From assembly GCF_030294985.1 (NCBI RefSeq), contig NZ_AP024718.1, positions 1 through 64,000 on the forward strand: 64,000 bases of DNA, given 5' to 3'. Origin of the DNA: Methylomarinovum tepidoasis (lineage in GTDB: Bacteria > Pseudomonadota > Gammaproteobacteria > Methylococcales > Methylothermaceae). Within the stretch, counting starts at the first letter, position 1. Each line of letters begins with the position of its first letter. The position numbers and the translations under genes were made by a program. The notes beneath the pieces were generated by a model that was given only the letters and a program-made list of their open reading frames with translations, had not been told where the DNA came from and did not search any database. Positions 21,709-30,359 of this stretch are shown here, piece after piece.

Positions 21709-24234
21709 ATGTCCGACGCCGTCTATCCGCCTGCCTGTTTCCCCCATCTGCCCGAAGCCTTACGCGAACTCATCCCCCTGGCGCTGGATCTGCGCTGGTC
21801 CTGGAGTCACGTCAGCGATGTGCTGTGGGAAACCCTGGATCCGGAAGCCTGGCGCCTGACCGGCAATCCCTGGTTGATCCTGCAGAGCGTTTCCCCGGCC
21901 AAGCTGGAAGCCCTGGCCCAAGATCCCGATTTCTGCCGGCGACTGGAAGAAATCGCCGCCGAGCGCCGGCGTTATCTGGAACGGCCCACGTGGTTTCAGG
22001 AAGCCGGCGGGCAAACGCCTCTACAGCACATCGCTTATTTCTGCATGGAATACGGCCTCACCGAAGCGCTGCCGCTCTACTCCGGTGGGCTCGGCATCCT
22101 GGCCGGGGATTACTTGAAAAGCTGCAGCGACCTGGGGCTGCCGGTGATCGGCATCGGCCTGCTGTATCAGGAGGGCTACTTCCGCCAGATCCTCGACGAG
22201 GAGGGCAACCAAGTCGCCGTCTATCCCAACAACAACCCCTGGGAACTGCCGGTCACGCCGGTCCGCACCGATGACGGCCAAATCCTGCGGATGCACTATC
22301 AATTCAACGGCTTCAACCTGTGGGTGCGGGTGTGGCAGGCCCAGATCGGCCGCACCCGCCTCTATCTGCTCGATCTCAACGATCCCGCCAATCCTCCCTC
22401 GGACCGCTGCATCACCGACCGCCTCTACGGCGGCGGCACCGAACAGCGGCTGCAGCAGGAAATCCTCCTCGGCATCGTCGGCTGGCAGTTGCTGGAACGG
22501 CTGGGGCTGACGGCGACGCTCTGCCACCTCAACGAAGGCCATGCCGCCTTTGCGGTCCTGGAGCGGGCCCGCAGTTACATGCGCCGCCACCGGGTGGACT
22601 TCGAGCTGGCCCTGACCGTCACCCGCGCCGGCAATCTGTTCACCACCCACACGCCGGTGGCCGCCGGGTTCGACCGTTTCCCCCCGGCGCTGATCCGCCG
22701 TTATTTCAGTCATTACTGTGACACGCTGGGCATCCCGGTGGCGCAGCTGCTGGCCCTCGGCAGAAGCGATCCCGGCGACGACAGCGAACCGTTCAACATG
22801 GCCTGGCTCGCCATTCGCGGCAGCGGAGCGGTCAACGGCGTCAGCCGCCTGCACGGGGAGGTCAGCCGCCGTATCTTCTCTCCCCTGTTTCCCCGTTGGC
22901 CGGTGGTGGAAGTGCCGGTGGGCCATGTCACCAACGGGGTGCACACCCCGTCGTGGGATTCGCCTGAATCCGATCGCCTCTGGACCGACACCTGCGGCGA
23001 GGAACGCTGGATCTGCGATCCCTGTCACACCAGCGAACTGATCCGCAAAGTGGATGGGGGGCGCCTGTGGGAGTGCCGCACCCGCAACCGCCGCCGGTTA
23101 GTGCAGTTCATCCGTGATCTCAGAGCCCAGCGGCCGGCCTCCTTCAACTATCTTCCAGCCGACACCCCCCTGCTCGATCCCAACATCCTCACCCTGGGCT
23201 TCGCCCGCCGCTTCACCGGCTACAAACGCCCCAACCTCCTGCTCACCGATCCGGCCCGGCTGCTGCGCCTGTTCACCCATCCCCACCATCCCGTGCAGCT
23301 GGTGCTGGCGGGCAAGGCCCATCCGCAGGACTGGGAAGGCCAGGCGATGCTGCGGGACTGGATTCAGTTCATCCGCAGTCACCCGGAAATCGCCGGCCGG
23401 ATCGTGTTCCTGCCCGATTACGACATGCAGCTGGCAGAACAGATCGTCGAAGGCGTGGACGCCTGGATCAACACCCCCAGGCGCCCGTGGGAGGCGTGCG
23501 GCACTTCCGGGATGAAGGTGCTGGTCAATGGCGGTCTCAACATTTCCGAACTGGACGGCTGGTGGGCGGAAGCCTACGACCCGGCGGTCGGCTGGGCCAT
23601 CGGCGACGGCCGGGAACACGACAGCGATCCTGCTTGGGACCGCTTCGAAGCCGAGCAGCTGTATCAGATCCTCGAAACCGAAGTCGCCCCCGCCTTCTAC
23701 CACCGCGATCCCCACGGTATTCCCACCCGCTGGCTGGCAAAGATGCGCGAAAGCATGGCGCGCCTGACACCGCACTTCTCCGCCAACCGCATGGTGCGCC
23801 AATACACCGAACAATACTATCTACCCCTGGCCCAGGATTATGTCCGGCGCCACCGCGACGACCAAGCCGTCGCCCGCGACCTGCTCGCCTGGCGGCACCG
23901 GCTGGAAAGCCAGTGGCACACCCTCCACTTCGGCGAGCTGGAAGTCAGCCGGGAGGGGGACGTCTACCGCTTCCAGGTCCAGGTCTATCTAGGCACCCTG
24001 GCGCCGGAAGCGGTACAGGTGGAAATCTATGCCGATCCCCAGGCGGCAGGCGAGCCCCCCTGGCGTTTTCCCATGACGCCGGCGCATCCGCTGCTGGGAT
24101 CGGTGGGCGGCTTCCTGTACCGGGGAGAAGCACCGGCCCTGCGGCCCCAGGAACACTACACCGTGCGCATCGTCCCCCGCCACACCGAGGCGAAAATCCC
24201 CCTGGAGGTCATGCCGATCCTGTGGCAGCGCTGA
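21709..24234 (+). CDS. glgP: Alpha-glucan phosphorylase (GT35)
   Basis: Releases glucose 1-phosphate from glycogen or maltodextrin using phosphate and pyridoxal phosphate. The 841-residue protein is of the alpha-glucan phosphorylase type with an N-terminal DUF3417-like region (LRELIPLALDLRWSWSHVSD). The catalytic core shows CMEYGLTEALPLYSGGLGIL, HLNEGHAAFAVLER and FTTHTPVAAGFDRF. The PLP-site region is EACGTSGMKVLVNGGLNISE. GGAG lies 8 bp ahead of the ATG. It converges with the GH130-GT4 pair, which suggests a shared role in storage or compatible-solute sugars. Confidence 0.93.
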   Translation: MSDAVYPPACFPHLPEALRELIPLALDLRWSWSHVSDVLWETLDPEAWRLTGNPWLILQSVSPAKLEALAQDPDFCRRLEEIAAERRRYLERPTWFQEAGGQTPLQHIAYFCMEYGLTEALPLYSGGLGILAGDYLKSCSDLGLPVIGIGLLYQEGYFRQILDEEGNQVAVYPNNNPWELPVTPVRTDDGQILRMHYQFNGFNLWVRVWQAQIGRTRLYLLDLNDPANPPSDRCITDRLYGGGTEQRLQQEILLGIVGWQLLERLGLTATLCHLNEGHAAFAVLERARSYMRRHRVDFELALTVTRAGNLFTTHTPVAAGFDRFPPALIRRYFSHYCDTLGIPVAQLLALGRSDPGDDSEPFNMAWLAIRGSGAVNGVSRLHGEVSRRIFSPLFPRWPVVEVPVGHVTNGVHTPSWDSPESDRLWTDTCGEERWICDPCHTSELIRKVDGGRLWECRTRNRRRLVQFIRDLRAQRPASFNYLPADTPLLDPNILTLGFARRFTGYKRPNLLLTDPARLLRLFTHPHHPVQLVLAGKAHPQDWEGQAMLRDWIQFIRSHPEIAGRIVFLPDYDMQLAEQIVEGVDAWINTPRRPWEACGTSGMKVLVNGGLNISELDGWWAEAYDPAVGWAIGDGREHDSDPAWDRFEAEQLYQILETEVAPAFYHRDPHGIPTRWLAKMRESMARLTPHFSANRMVRQYTEQYYLPLAQDYVRRHRDDQAVARDLLAWRHRLESQWHTLHFGELEVSREGDVYRFQVQVYLGTLAPEAVQVEIYADPQAAGEPPWRFPMTPAHPLLGSVGGFLYRGEAPALRPQEHYTVRIVPRHTEAKIPLEVMPILWQR

Positions 24235-24240
24235 CCGGCG

Positions 24241-25191
24241 TCAGCGGCTTTTCACCTCGTGGCTCTTGGCCAGGCGGCACAGCTCGATGATGTCGTCGAG
24301 CCGGGCCTCGGCCAAGGCGATGGCGGTATCGGCGGCGCCATAGTACATCCTCAGCATGCCATCCTCGACGATCACCCCGCAGGGGAACACCACGTTGGGC
24401 ACGTCACCGACGCGCTCGTACAGCTCCTCCGGGCCAAAGATGAAATTGGGAGTGTAACCGATCACTTTCTCGGGATTGCCGCGCTCCAGCAGCATCGCTC
24501 CGACCCGGTAGATACGTCCGCTGGGAGTTTCGCGCACACCGTGATAGAGCACCAGCCAGCCGACCTCGGTAGCGATCGGCGGGGTCGAAGTGCCCAGCTT
24601 GGAGTTGCCCCAGCCCGGCTGTGGTCCCAGCAGCGCCTTCGCATCCCCCCAATAGACCAGATCCTGGGAATACTGCACCCAGACGGCTCCGACCCCACCG
24701 GCAAAGCCGCCAGGGCGGTCCAGCATCACGTAACGGCCGGCGATTTTCTCCGGGAACAGCACCGCATCCTTGTTGGGCACCTCGGTGACCAGGGCGATGC
24801 GTTCGAAGGTCTCGAAGTCGAAGGTCCGCCCCAACCCCACCCGCGGCCCGTGGGGACCGTAGGCGGTATAGGTGATGTACCAGCAACGGTCCTCGCGCAC
24901 GTAGGTGATGCGCGGGTCCTCGATCCCATAGCGTTCGTAGATCTCAAAACGAGGATCGGCGGAAGGGCTGATCCAGGGCCGCTCGTCCACCTGGAAGCGA
25001 TAGCCGTCGGTGGAACGGGCCAGGGTCAGGTGACTGTGGCCGTTGAGGTCCTCGACCCGCAGCAGTAACAGATACTGATCGCCGAACTTGCAGGCGGCGG
25101 CGTTGAACACGGTGTTGCACCAGTAGGGAACGTCGTCGCGGGTCAGGATCGGGTTGCCTTCGTAACGCTTGAACGGATGCAGCTTTTCCAT
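24241..25191 (-). CDS. Glycoside hydrolase/phosphorylase family 130
   Basis: GH130 enzymes phosphorolyse or hydrolyse beta-mannosides. The 316-residue five-bladed propeller shows RYEGNPILTRDD, IEDPRITYVREDRCWYITYT, WGNSKLGTSTPPI and LVLYHGVRET. GGAGGA lies 6 bp ahead of the ATG. The GT4 gene ends 10 bp upstream on the same strand, so they form an operon. Substrate specificity (mannosyl-glucose, mannobiose or another mannoside) cannot be fixed from the motifs seen. Pairing with a glycosyltransferase suggests making and breaking one mannoside or glucoside. Confidence 0.85.
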   Translation of the reverse strand: MEKLHPFKRYEGNPILTRDDVPYWCNTVFNAAACKFGDQYLLLLRVEDLNGHSHLTLARSTDGYRFQVDERPWISPSADPRFEIYERYGIEDPRITYVREDRCWYITYTAYGPHGPRVGLGRTFDFETFERIALVTEVPNKDAVLFPEKIAGRYVMLDRPGGFAGGVGAVWVQYSQDLVYWGDAKALLGPQPGWGNSKLGTSTPPIATEVGWLVLYHGVRETPSGRIYRVGAMLLERGNPEKVIGYTPNFIFGPEELYERVGDVPNVVFPCGVIVEDGMLRMYYGAADTAIALAEARLDDIIELCRLAKSHEVKSR

Positions 25192-25201
25192 CTCGTCCTC
25201 C

Positions 25202-26335
25202 TCAATCCACCACGATGATCTGGGAACCGATGTCGGGATGGGTCATCAAGCCTTCGTACAGCTCCACATGACGCCGGGCGATCAGCGGCCAGGCCAGCTT
25301 CTCCCGCACGAAACGGCGCGCCGCCTCGCCCATCGCCCGGGCCTTGGCCTCGTCGCCGAGCAGTTCGGCGATGGCCTCGGCGTAACGGTCGTCGGACGCG
25401 ACGATCAGGCCGGCCCCGGACTGGCGGATCAGTTCCCGCATCGCCGGGGTGTCGCTGGTCACCACCGGTCGGCCGAACGCTAGACAATGCGCCAGGATGC
25501 CGCTCTGGGAGGTGAGCTTGTACGGCAGCACCACCACGTCGGCGGCGGAAAGAATGGTGTCGAAGGTTTCCTGACGCAACTGCCCCAGGATCACCCGGAT
25601 ATGGTCCCGGGCCGGTGAGCGACGGATGTGCTCGAACAACTGGTTGCGGTATTCGGCGTATTCCTGGTTGCGGATCTTGCCCGCCAGCACCAGCAGGGCG
25701 TCCGGATAACGACGCAGGATCTCCGGCAGCAGGTCGATGACGAGCTCGAAGTTCTTGCTGGGCCGGAAATACCCGATCATGAGGATGACCTTGCGGTCGG
25801 CCGGCAGCCCCAGTTTCGCCTTGGCCCCGGCGACCGGCTCCACCAGCCGCGCCCCGTGGGGGATCACCGTCACCTTGCGGCTGTACTGGGGCGGGTAAAG
25901 CTTTTCCAGGGTCCGACGCTGATAGTCCTGGTGCACGATGACCCGCTCGGAATTGGCCAGGATGTTCTCGATCAGAACCCGATGCCCCGGCTGCGGATTC
26001 TCGTACACCGTATGCAGCGTGGTCACCACCGGCACGCCGATGAGGCGGAACTTGACGATCACCGGCAGAATGTTGACCCCGAAATGCGGCCCGTAAAGTC
26101 CGAATTCGTGCTGCACGTGGACGATGTCGGGCGTGAAACGCAACGCCACCTGATAGGCTTTGTCGTCCAGGTCGTTCTCGTTGAAGGCGGGAAACACCTG
26201 CGGCCCGCTCGCCCCCAGGTGGCTGACCACGTAGACATCGACCCCCTGCTCCCTCAGGGCGTCGCTCAAATAGGCGGAATAGGCGGCGATTCCGCATTCG
26301 ATCGGAGGATAGCTGGAGATGTAGCCGATTCGCAT
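25202..26335 (-). CDS. Glycosyltransferase family 4
   Basis: A retaining GT-B glycosyltransferase of 377 residues. The start MRIGYISSYPPIECGIAAYS at 26335 follows GAGGAGG. The N-terminal domain contains IVHVQHEFGLYG and the acceptor-side region. The C-terminal nucleotide-sugar domain has GYFRPSKNFE, VVLPYKLTSQSGILAHCLAF (the E-x7-E region appears modified to S-Q-S-G-I) and GRPVVTSD. It lies upstream of GH130, and the two may be co-transcribed. The donor sugar is unknown; mannose would suit the neighbouring GH130. Confidence 0.85.
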   Translation of the reverse strand: MRIGYISSYPPIECGIAAYSAYLSDALREQGVDVYVVSHLGASGPQVFPAFNENDLDDKAYQVALRFTPDIVHVQHEFGLYGPHFGVNILPVIVKFRLIGVPVVTTLHTVYENPQPGHRVLIENILANSERVIVHQDYQRRTLEKLYPPQYSRKVTVIPHGARLVEPVAGAKAKLGLPADRKVILMIGYFRPSKNFELVIDLLPEILRRYPDALLVLAGKIRNQEYAEYRNQLFEHIRRSPARDHIRVILGQLRQETFDTILSAADVVVLPYKLTSQSGILAHCLAFGRPVVTSDTPAMRELIRQSGAGLIVASDDRYAEAIAELLGDEAKARAMGEAARRFVREKLAWPLIARRHVELYEGLMTHPDIGSQIIVVD

Positions 26336-26356
26336 ACGAGCCTCCTCGCTTTCCAC

Positions 26357-26501
26357 AAGTCTGAAGCGCCCAAGTGATGTCGTCTTATAGAACTTGTTCC
26401 TGCTTGAGGTCCTTGATCCTGGTCAGCGGCATGGCATCATCTCTCCCACCAGGGTAGTCTCCAGTTCGATTCCTGAAAAGTTGATGCCCCAGCCAGAGTG
26501 T
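26357..26501. other. Short non-coding stretch between GT4 and the att-like repeat
   Basis: No gene with coding character is seen. A 15-codon frame on the minus strand (MPLTRIKDLKQEQVL, preceded by GGAGAG) is too short to call. Confidence 0.3.
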
Positions 26502-26642
26502 CCTGGGATGCCTCCCTACTGTGCCCCCAAAAGTGGGGGCACGTCGTGAAATCTTATGGAACGTTGTGAGACAAGGCTACCACGAAAAAAGCCCGCAGGA
26601 TGCGGGCTGTAAGACGTTATGAAATGTTGTGAAACGCGTGTT
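26502..26642 (-). repeat. 140-bp att-like repeat downstream of tRNA-Pro (copy A)
   Basis: Starting directly after the CCA of tRNA-Pro (minus strand), this segment matches 37783-37922, which starts directly after the CCA of tmRNA. Both copies contain two related motifs CACAACrTyyCATAA on either side of a terminator hairpin, then TGCCCCCACTTTTGGGGGCA, and both end near GGCATCCCAGG. Position at the 3' ends of tRNA and tmRNA genes is typical of tyrosine-recombinase attachment regions. No integrase gene remains nearby. Confidence 0.7.
26585..26608 (-). terminator. Terminator after tRNA-Pro
   Basis: AGCCCGCA-TCC-TGCGGGCT followed by TTTTTT on the minus strand. An identical hairpin follows tmRNA at 37817-37840. 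Confidence 0.9.
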
Positions 26643-26719
26643 TGGTCGGGACGGCAGGATTTGAACCTGCGACCCCCACAACCCCATTGTGGTGCGCTAC
26701 CAGACTGCGCTACGCCCCG
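26643..26719 (-). tRNA. tRNA-Pro (anticodon GGG)
   Basis: The minus-strand gene starts CGGGGCGTAGCGCAG. The anticodon stem-loop is CCACA-ATGGGGT-TGTGG with anticodon GGG. The T-arm has GGTTCAAATCC and CCA is encoded. The att-like repeat starts at the next base. Confidence 0.97.
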
Positions 26720-26814
26720 AAACGAGGTAATTATAAAACATCTCCACCTTCATCCTCAATGGGAAGCTGGGCAATCACATGAACCCTGCTTCCCGAAATC
26801 TAAACGCGGGCGTA

Positions 26815-28161
26815 TTAGCGTTTTGCGGCGTGACTCAGACTCAGGCGGAATACCACGGGGCTGAGCAGCAACAGGGCGATCAGGTTCGGCAGAGCCATCA
26901 TGGCGTTCATGACGTCGGCCACCAGCCAGATGACAGTGAGTTTTCCCAGGGCCCCCAGGGGCACTGCGGCAATCCAGAGCAGGCGGTAAGGGAGAATCGC
27001 CCTCACGCCGAAGAGAAACTCGGCGCACCGCTCTCCGTAGTAACTCCAACCCAAAATGGTGGTGAAGGCGAACACGGCCAGCCCTAGGCTGACCACATAG
27101 GCGCCGTAGCCCGACAGCCCGGCCTCGAAGGCCGCGGTGGAAAGCGCGGCGCCGTTGGCACCGCCATCCCAAAGCCCACTGACCAGAATCACCAGGGCGG
27201 TGAGGGTGCAGATCACCAGGGTGTCGATGAAGGTGCCCAGCATGGCCACCAGCCCCTGGCGCACCGGATCGGTGGTGCGCGCCGCCGCGTGGGCGATGGG
27301 AGCGCTGCCCAGGCCTGCCTCGTTGGAAAAGACGCCCCGGGCCACACCGAAACGGACCGCGTTCCAGACGATTCCGCCCGTCACGCCGCCAGCGGCAGCC
27401 CGGGGATCGAAGGCAGAGAACACGATCGTACCCAAAGCGTCGCCAAGCTCGTGCCGGTGCAGGTAGAGGATGCTTCCGGCGGCCGCCAGATAGGAAATCG
27501 CCATCAGCGGCACCAGCGCGGAGGCCACCTCGGCGATGCGGCGGATGCCTCCCAGCACCACGGCCGCCGTCAGCAGCATCAGCACACCGCCGCTCCAGCC
27601 ATGGGAAACCCGCCAGGTGGAATCCAGGGCGTCGGCCACGGAATTGGCCTGCACCATGTTGCCGATCCCGAAGGCGGCGACGGTGCCGAACAGGGCAAAC
27701 AGCCAACCAAGCCAGCGCCACCGCTTTCCCAGGCCGTTTTTGATGTAATACATGGGGCCGCCCACCCACTGACCCAGCGCGTCCCGCTCCCGATAGCGGA
27801 CGGCCAGCACCGCCTCCGCATATTTGGTCGCCATGCCGAACAGGGCGGTAAGCCACATCCACAGTACAGCGCCAGGCCCTCCAAGGGCGATGGCCGTGGC
27901 CACACCGGCGATGTTGCCGGTGCCGATGGTGGCCGAAAGCGCCGTCATCAGCGCCTGAAACGGCGTGATCTCCCCTCCCCCGCCTCCTTTGCGTCCCTGC
28001 CACAGCAGGATCAGGGCGTGCCCCAGGCGGCGCCAGGGCAGAAATCGCAGCCCCACGGTCAGGTAAATTCCGGTGCCCAGCAACAGCGCCAGGGTCACAG
28101 GCCCCCAGACCACCCCGCTGATTCGCTCCATCCAGGACTCGAACACCGCCACCGCTTCCAT
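26815..28161 (-). CDS. Sodium:alanine/glycine symporter (AGCS family)
   Basis: A Na+-coupled amino-acid carrier in the inner membrane. The 448 residues form about ten or eleven hydrophobic helices. Family signatures are LMTALSATIGTGNIAGVATAI, GGPMYYIKNGLGKRW and FSAFDPRAAAGG. AlsT/AgcS proteins carry alanine, glycine or sometimes glutamine; which of these cannot be told here. It stands alone between tRNA-Pro and a small unknown gene. I saw no glycine riboswitch in the 100 bp upstream. Confidence 0.92.
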   Translation of the reverse strand: MEAVAVFESWMERISGVVWGPVTLALLLGTGIYLTVGLRFLPWRRLGHALILLWQGRKGGGGGEITPFQALMTALSATIGTGNIAGVATAIALGGPGAVLWMWLTALFGMATKYAEAVLAVRYRERDALGQWVGGPMYYIKNGLGKRWRWLGWLFALFGTVAAFGIGNMVQANSVADALDSTWRVSHGWSGGVLMLLTAAVVLGGIRRIAEVASALVPLMAISYLAAAGSILYLHRHELGDALGTIVFSAFDPRAAAGGVTGGIVWNAVRFGVARGVFSNEAGLGSAPIAHAAARTTDPVRQGLVAMLGTFIDTLVICTLTALVILVSGLWDGGANGAALSTAAFEAGLSGYGAYVVSLGLAVFAFTTILGWSYYGERCAEFLFGVRAILPYRLLWIAAVPLGALGKLTVIWLVADVMNAMMALPNLIALLLLSPVVFRLSLSHAAKR

Positions 28162-28257
28162 CTCGTTCTTTACCCACCCCTGCGTTTTCAGGGCTTTTCA
28201 TTGTACCCGGCGGCTGCCGCTCTTGGCGGGAAAAAACGGGTTCCGGATTGTGAGCAC

Positions 28258-28530
28258 CTACCAGGGTTCGGCCGAGCGCACCGACCCGTCTGCGTCCAGT
28301 TTCAGGCGCAGCTTGCCGAAGCAGGGTTCACGCCCGGCAACGCAGCCGGAACCCTCCATGAGGATCTCCTCGAAGCGCACCGCCACCAGTACCTCCCGTT
28401 CGTTTGCCTGCTGGATCTCGAAGCTGAGGGTGTCGTTGTCGATCCACCCGTCCTGAGTGCAAAAGACGCGAAGGCCGGGCCAGCGGCGCAGAAATTCGGC
28501 AACCTGTCGCTGCAACAGAGAATCGTCCAT
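28258..28530 (-). CDS. Small hypothetical protein (90 residues)
   Basis: A soluble protein beginning MDDSLLQRQVAEFLRRWPG with FCTQDGWIDNDTLSFEI and GSGCVAGREPCFGKLRLKLD. Two cysteines lie near its C-terminus. No family is recognised. Codon positions look coding, and it is on the same strand as alsT and the P460 remnant. No strong ribosome site is seen; in-frame ATGs at 28539 and 28578 are alternatives. Confidence 0.5.
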   Translation of the reverse strand: MDDSLLQRQVAEFLRRWPGLRVFCTQDGWIDNDTLSFEIQQANEREVLVAVRFEEILMEGSGCVAGREPCFGKLRLKLDADGSVRSAEPW

Positions 28531-28590
28531 CGTCATCATGGCAGACGGCCGCACCCGGAACGGGTGCGGCCACCCCACCTTGCGGTCGTT

Positions 28591-28917
28591 TCAGTCGCGC
28601 AGCTCGCTGAACACGTATTTGCGGTCCTTGGCCGCTTGGTGGCACTCGAAGCAGCCCTTGCCGCCGTCGCTCACCAGGCGCTTGTCCGGCCTGCCCTCAC
28701 CGAAGCCCTCGAAGCCCCAGCCGCCGGTGGCGGCGAACCGCTGGTCATCGTGCTCCATGACACCGATGAGCTTGCGCTGTTTCTCCACCAAAGCATGGTT
28801 GTCCTCGGCATAGTCCCACAGATCGAAGACGGACATGGCTCCCTTCGGGTACTTGCCGCTCTTGAGCCCCTGCAGTGCCTTTTGCCATCCCCCTCGCTTT
28901 TTGGTATCGAGTGCGAA
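28591..28917 (-). pseudogene. Cytochrome P460 C-terminal remnant
   Basis: The C-terminal residues (RFAATGGWGFEGFGEG, then KGCFECHQAAKDRKYVFSEL) carry the CxxCH haem site and the TGGWGF and YVFS signatures of cytochrome P460, which oxidises hydroxylamine in ammonia- and methane-oxidisers. In frame, GLKSGKYPKGAMSVFDLWDY precedes it. Further upstream the frame reaches a stop (28918-28920) with no signal peptide or plausible start. The N-terminal half is missing, so this is most likely a truncated relic; translation from the internal ATG at 28836 would give only 81 residues. Confidence 0.7.
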
Positions 28918-28943
28918 TTATATTAAAAATCCAAGGCAAAAAT

Positions 28944-29087
28944 CTAAGGAATGCTCGCATCGCGGCAGAACAGGTTGCAGGCTGCCTGGTCGCCGGCTTT
29001 GGTACTGTGACAGACAACGCAAGGATCGCCTTTGGCGTGTTCGAAGACATCTTCCCCATCTGCCACCAATTCGGTGCCCCGGGCCTG
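28944..29087 (-). pseudogene. Class I cytochrome c fragment
   Basis: A 47-codon open frame on the minus strand reads GTELVADGEDVFEHAKGDPC, then VVCHSTKAGDQAACNLF. CVVCH is a c-type haem site, and the A-D-G-x-x-V-F lead and NLF follow-up resemble small electron-transfer cytochromes c (usual text: GPNLFG). It has stops on both sides, no start and no signal peptide. It lies 26 bp upstream of the P460 relic on the same strand, so both may be remains of one cytochrome operon. Confidence 0.55.
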
Positions 29088-29168
29088 TCACCCCGAAGCG
29101 ACAGTTCATCCGAAAGGACCGTTCGGGATTAAAATGATCCTTTTTCACTGCAATCTGGAGGAATGCCG

Positions 29169-30299
29169 ATGACACGGCTGTGGCCACCGCCGGACAACGT
29201 TTCCCTGCGGGAGAAGCTGATCTCGGGGCTGACCGCCCTGGTGGCGATGGCAGCCGTGGTGCTGGTCAGCGGCCACTTTCTGGATCCGGTGGGCATACCG
29301 CCGGTGGTGGCATCCATGGGGGCCACCGCAGTGCTGCTGTTCGCCGTGCCCTCCGGGCCGTTGTCGCAGCCCTGGGCGGTCTGGGGCGGGCATCTGATCT
29401 CCGCCGCCATCGGCGTCAGCTGCGCCCGCTGGATCGCCGATCCAGTGGCCGCAGCGGCGCTGGCGGTGGGCCTGGCCATCAGCGTCATGTACCTGTGCCG
29501 CTGTCTCCACCCCCCCGGCGGCGCCAGCGCCCTGACCGCGGTGCTGGGCGGTCCGGAGGTAAGCCGGCTGGGCTACGAGTTCCTCCTGACCCCGCTGGCG
29601 CTCAATCTGGTCATCATCTTCTCCGCCGCCCTGATCCTCAACAATCTGTTCCCCAAACGCCGCTATCCGGCCCGGCCGTCACCGAAACCGAAACACGGCA
29701 ACGCCCAGCGGCGGCTATTGGAGGACGCCCTGCACCGGCTCGACACCTTCGTGGACGTGTCCGTGGAGGAACTGGAGCAGATCTGCCACCTCGCCCGCCA
29801 GGCTCAGGACCGCCTGTTCGGCGACACCACCTGCGCCGACGTCATGACGCGCGAGGTCATCACCGCCGACTACGACACGCCGACGGTGAAGCTCTGGGAA
29901 TGGATGGTGACCCACCACATCCGTTCGGTGCCGGTGGTGGACCGGCGGGGCTTCGTTCTCGGCATCGTCACCACCCACGATCTGCTCCGGCAGGTCACTC
30001 ATCAGAGCGGTGCTTCCTGGCGCCAGCGCCTGCATCGTTTCCTCACCCCCTCGGATACCCTGGAGACCGACAAACCGGAAGTGGCCGGCCACCTGATGAC
30101 CAAACCGGTGGTGACCGCCCGCCAGGACCAGCCCCTGACCGAAGTGCTGCCCCTGTTTTCGGAGCACGGCTATCACCACCTGCCCATCGTCGACGACCAC
30201 GGCCGCCTGGTCGGCATCCTCAGCGAACACGACCTGGTGCAACTGCTGGACATGGCCCTGATGCGCCTGAACGCGCGCCAGCCCCCGGAAGCTTGCTAA
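29169..30299 (+). CDS. HPP-family membrane protein with tandem CBS domains
   Basis: An integral membrane protein with a cytoplasmic sensor. The N-terminal half has about four membrane segments with the HPP motif inside CRCLHPPGGASALTAVLGG. The C-terminal half has two CBS repeats (VMTREVITADYDTPTVKLWE near residue 225 and LMTKPVVTARQDQPLTEVL near 310), which usually bind adenine nucleotides. The ATG at 29169 is preferred because GGAGGA lies 5 nt upstream; the ATG at 29163 overlaps that site. HPP proteins have been linked to nitrite transport in plastids and cyanobacteria, so a link to nitrogen metabolism is possible but unproven. Confidence 0.8.
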   Translation: MTRLWPPPDNVSLREKLISGLTALVAMAAVVLVSGHFLDPVGIPPVVASMGATAVLLFAVPSGPLSQPWAVWGGHLISAAIGVSCARWIADPVAAAALAVGLAISVMYLCRCLHPPGGASALTAVLGGPEVSRLGYEFLLTPLALNLVIIFSAALILNNLFPKRRYPARPSPKPKHGNAQRRLLEDALHRLDTFVDVSVEELEQICHLARQAQDRLFGDTTCADVMTREVITADYDTPTVKLWEWMVTHHIRSVPVVDRRGFVLGIVTTHDLLRQVTHQSGASWRQRLHRFLTPSDTLETDKPEVAGHLMTKPVVTARQDQPLTEVLPLFSEHGYHHLPIVDDHGRLVGILSEHDLVQLLDMALMRLNARQPPEAC

Positions 30300-30359
30300 G
30301 CTTGCGGCGATTTGCCATGATGGATTTTAGCCACGGCTAATCTTCCAAGGAAAACCTCC

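Noticed and set aside
26384-26431. A 15-codon frame (MPLTRIKDLKQEQVL) near tRNA-Pro as an integrase start
   Set aside because: Too short, stops at once and has no convincing similarity to an integrase N-terminus.
28162-28257. A glycine riboswitch ahead of the alanine/glycine symporter
   Set aside because: The upstream region is under 100 bp and lacks the conserved riboswitch core; no paired structure was evident.
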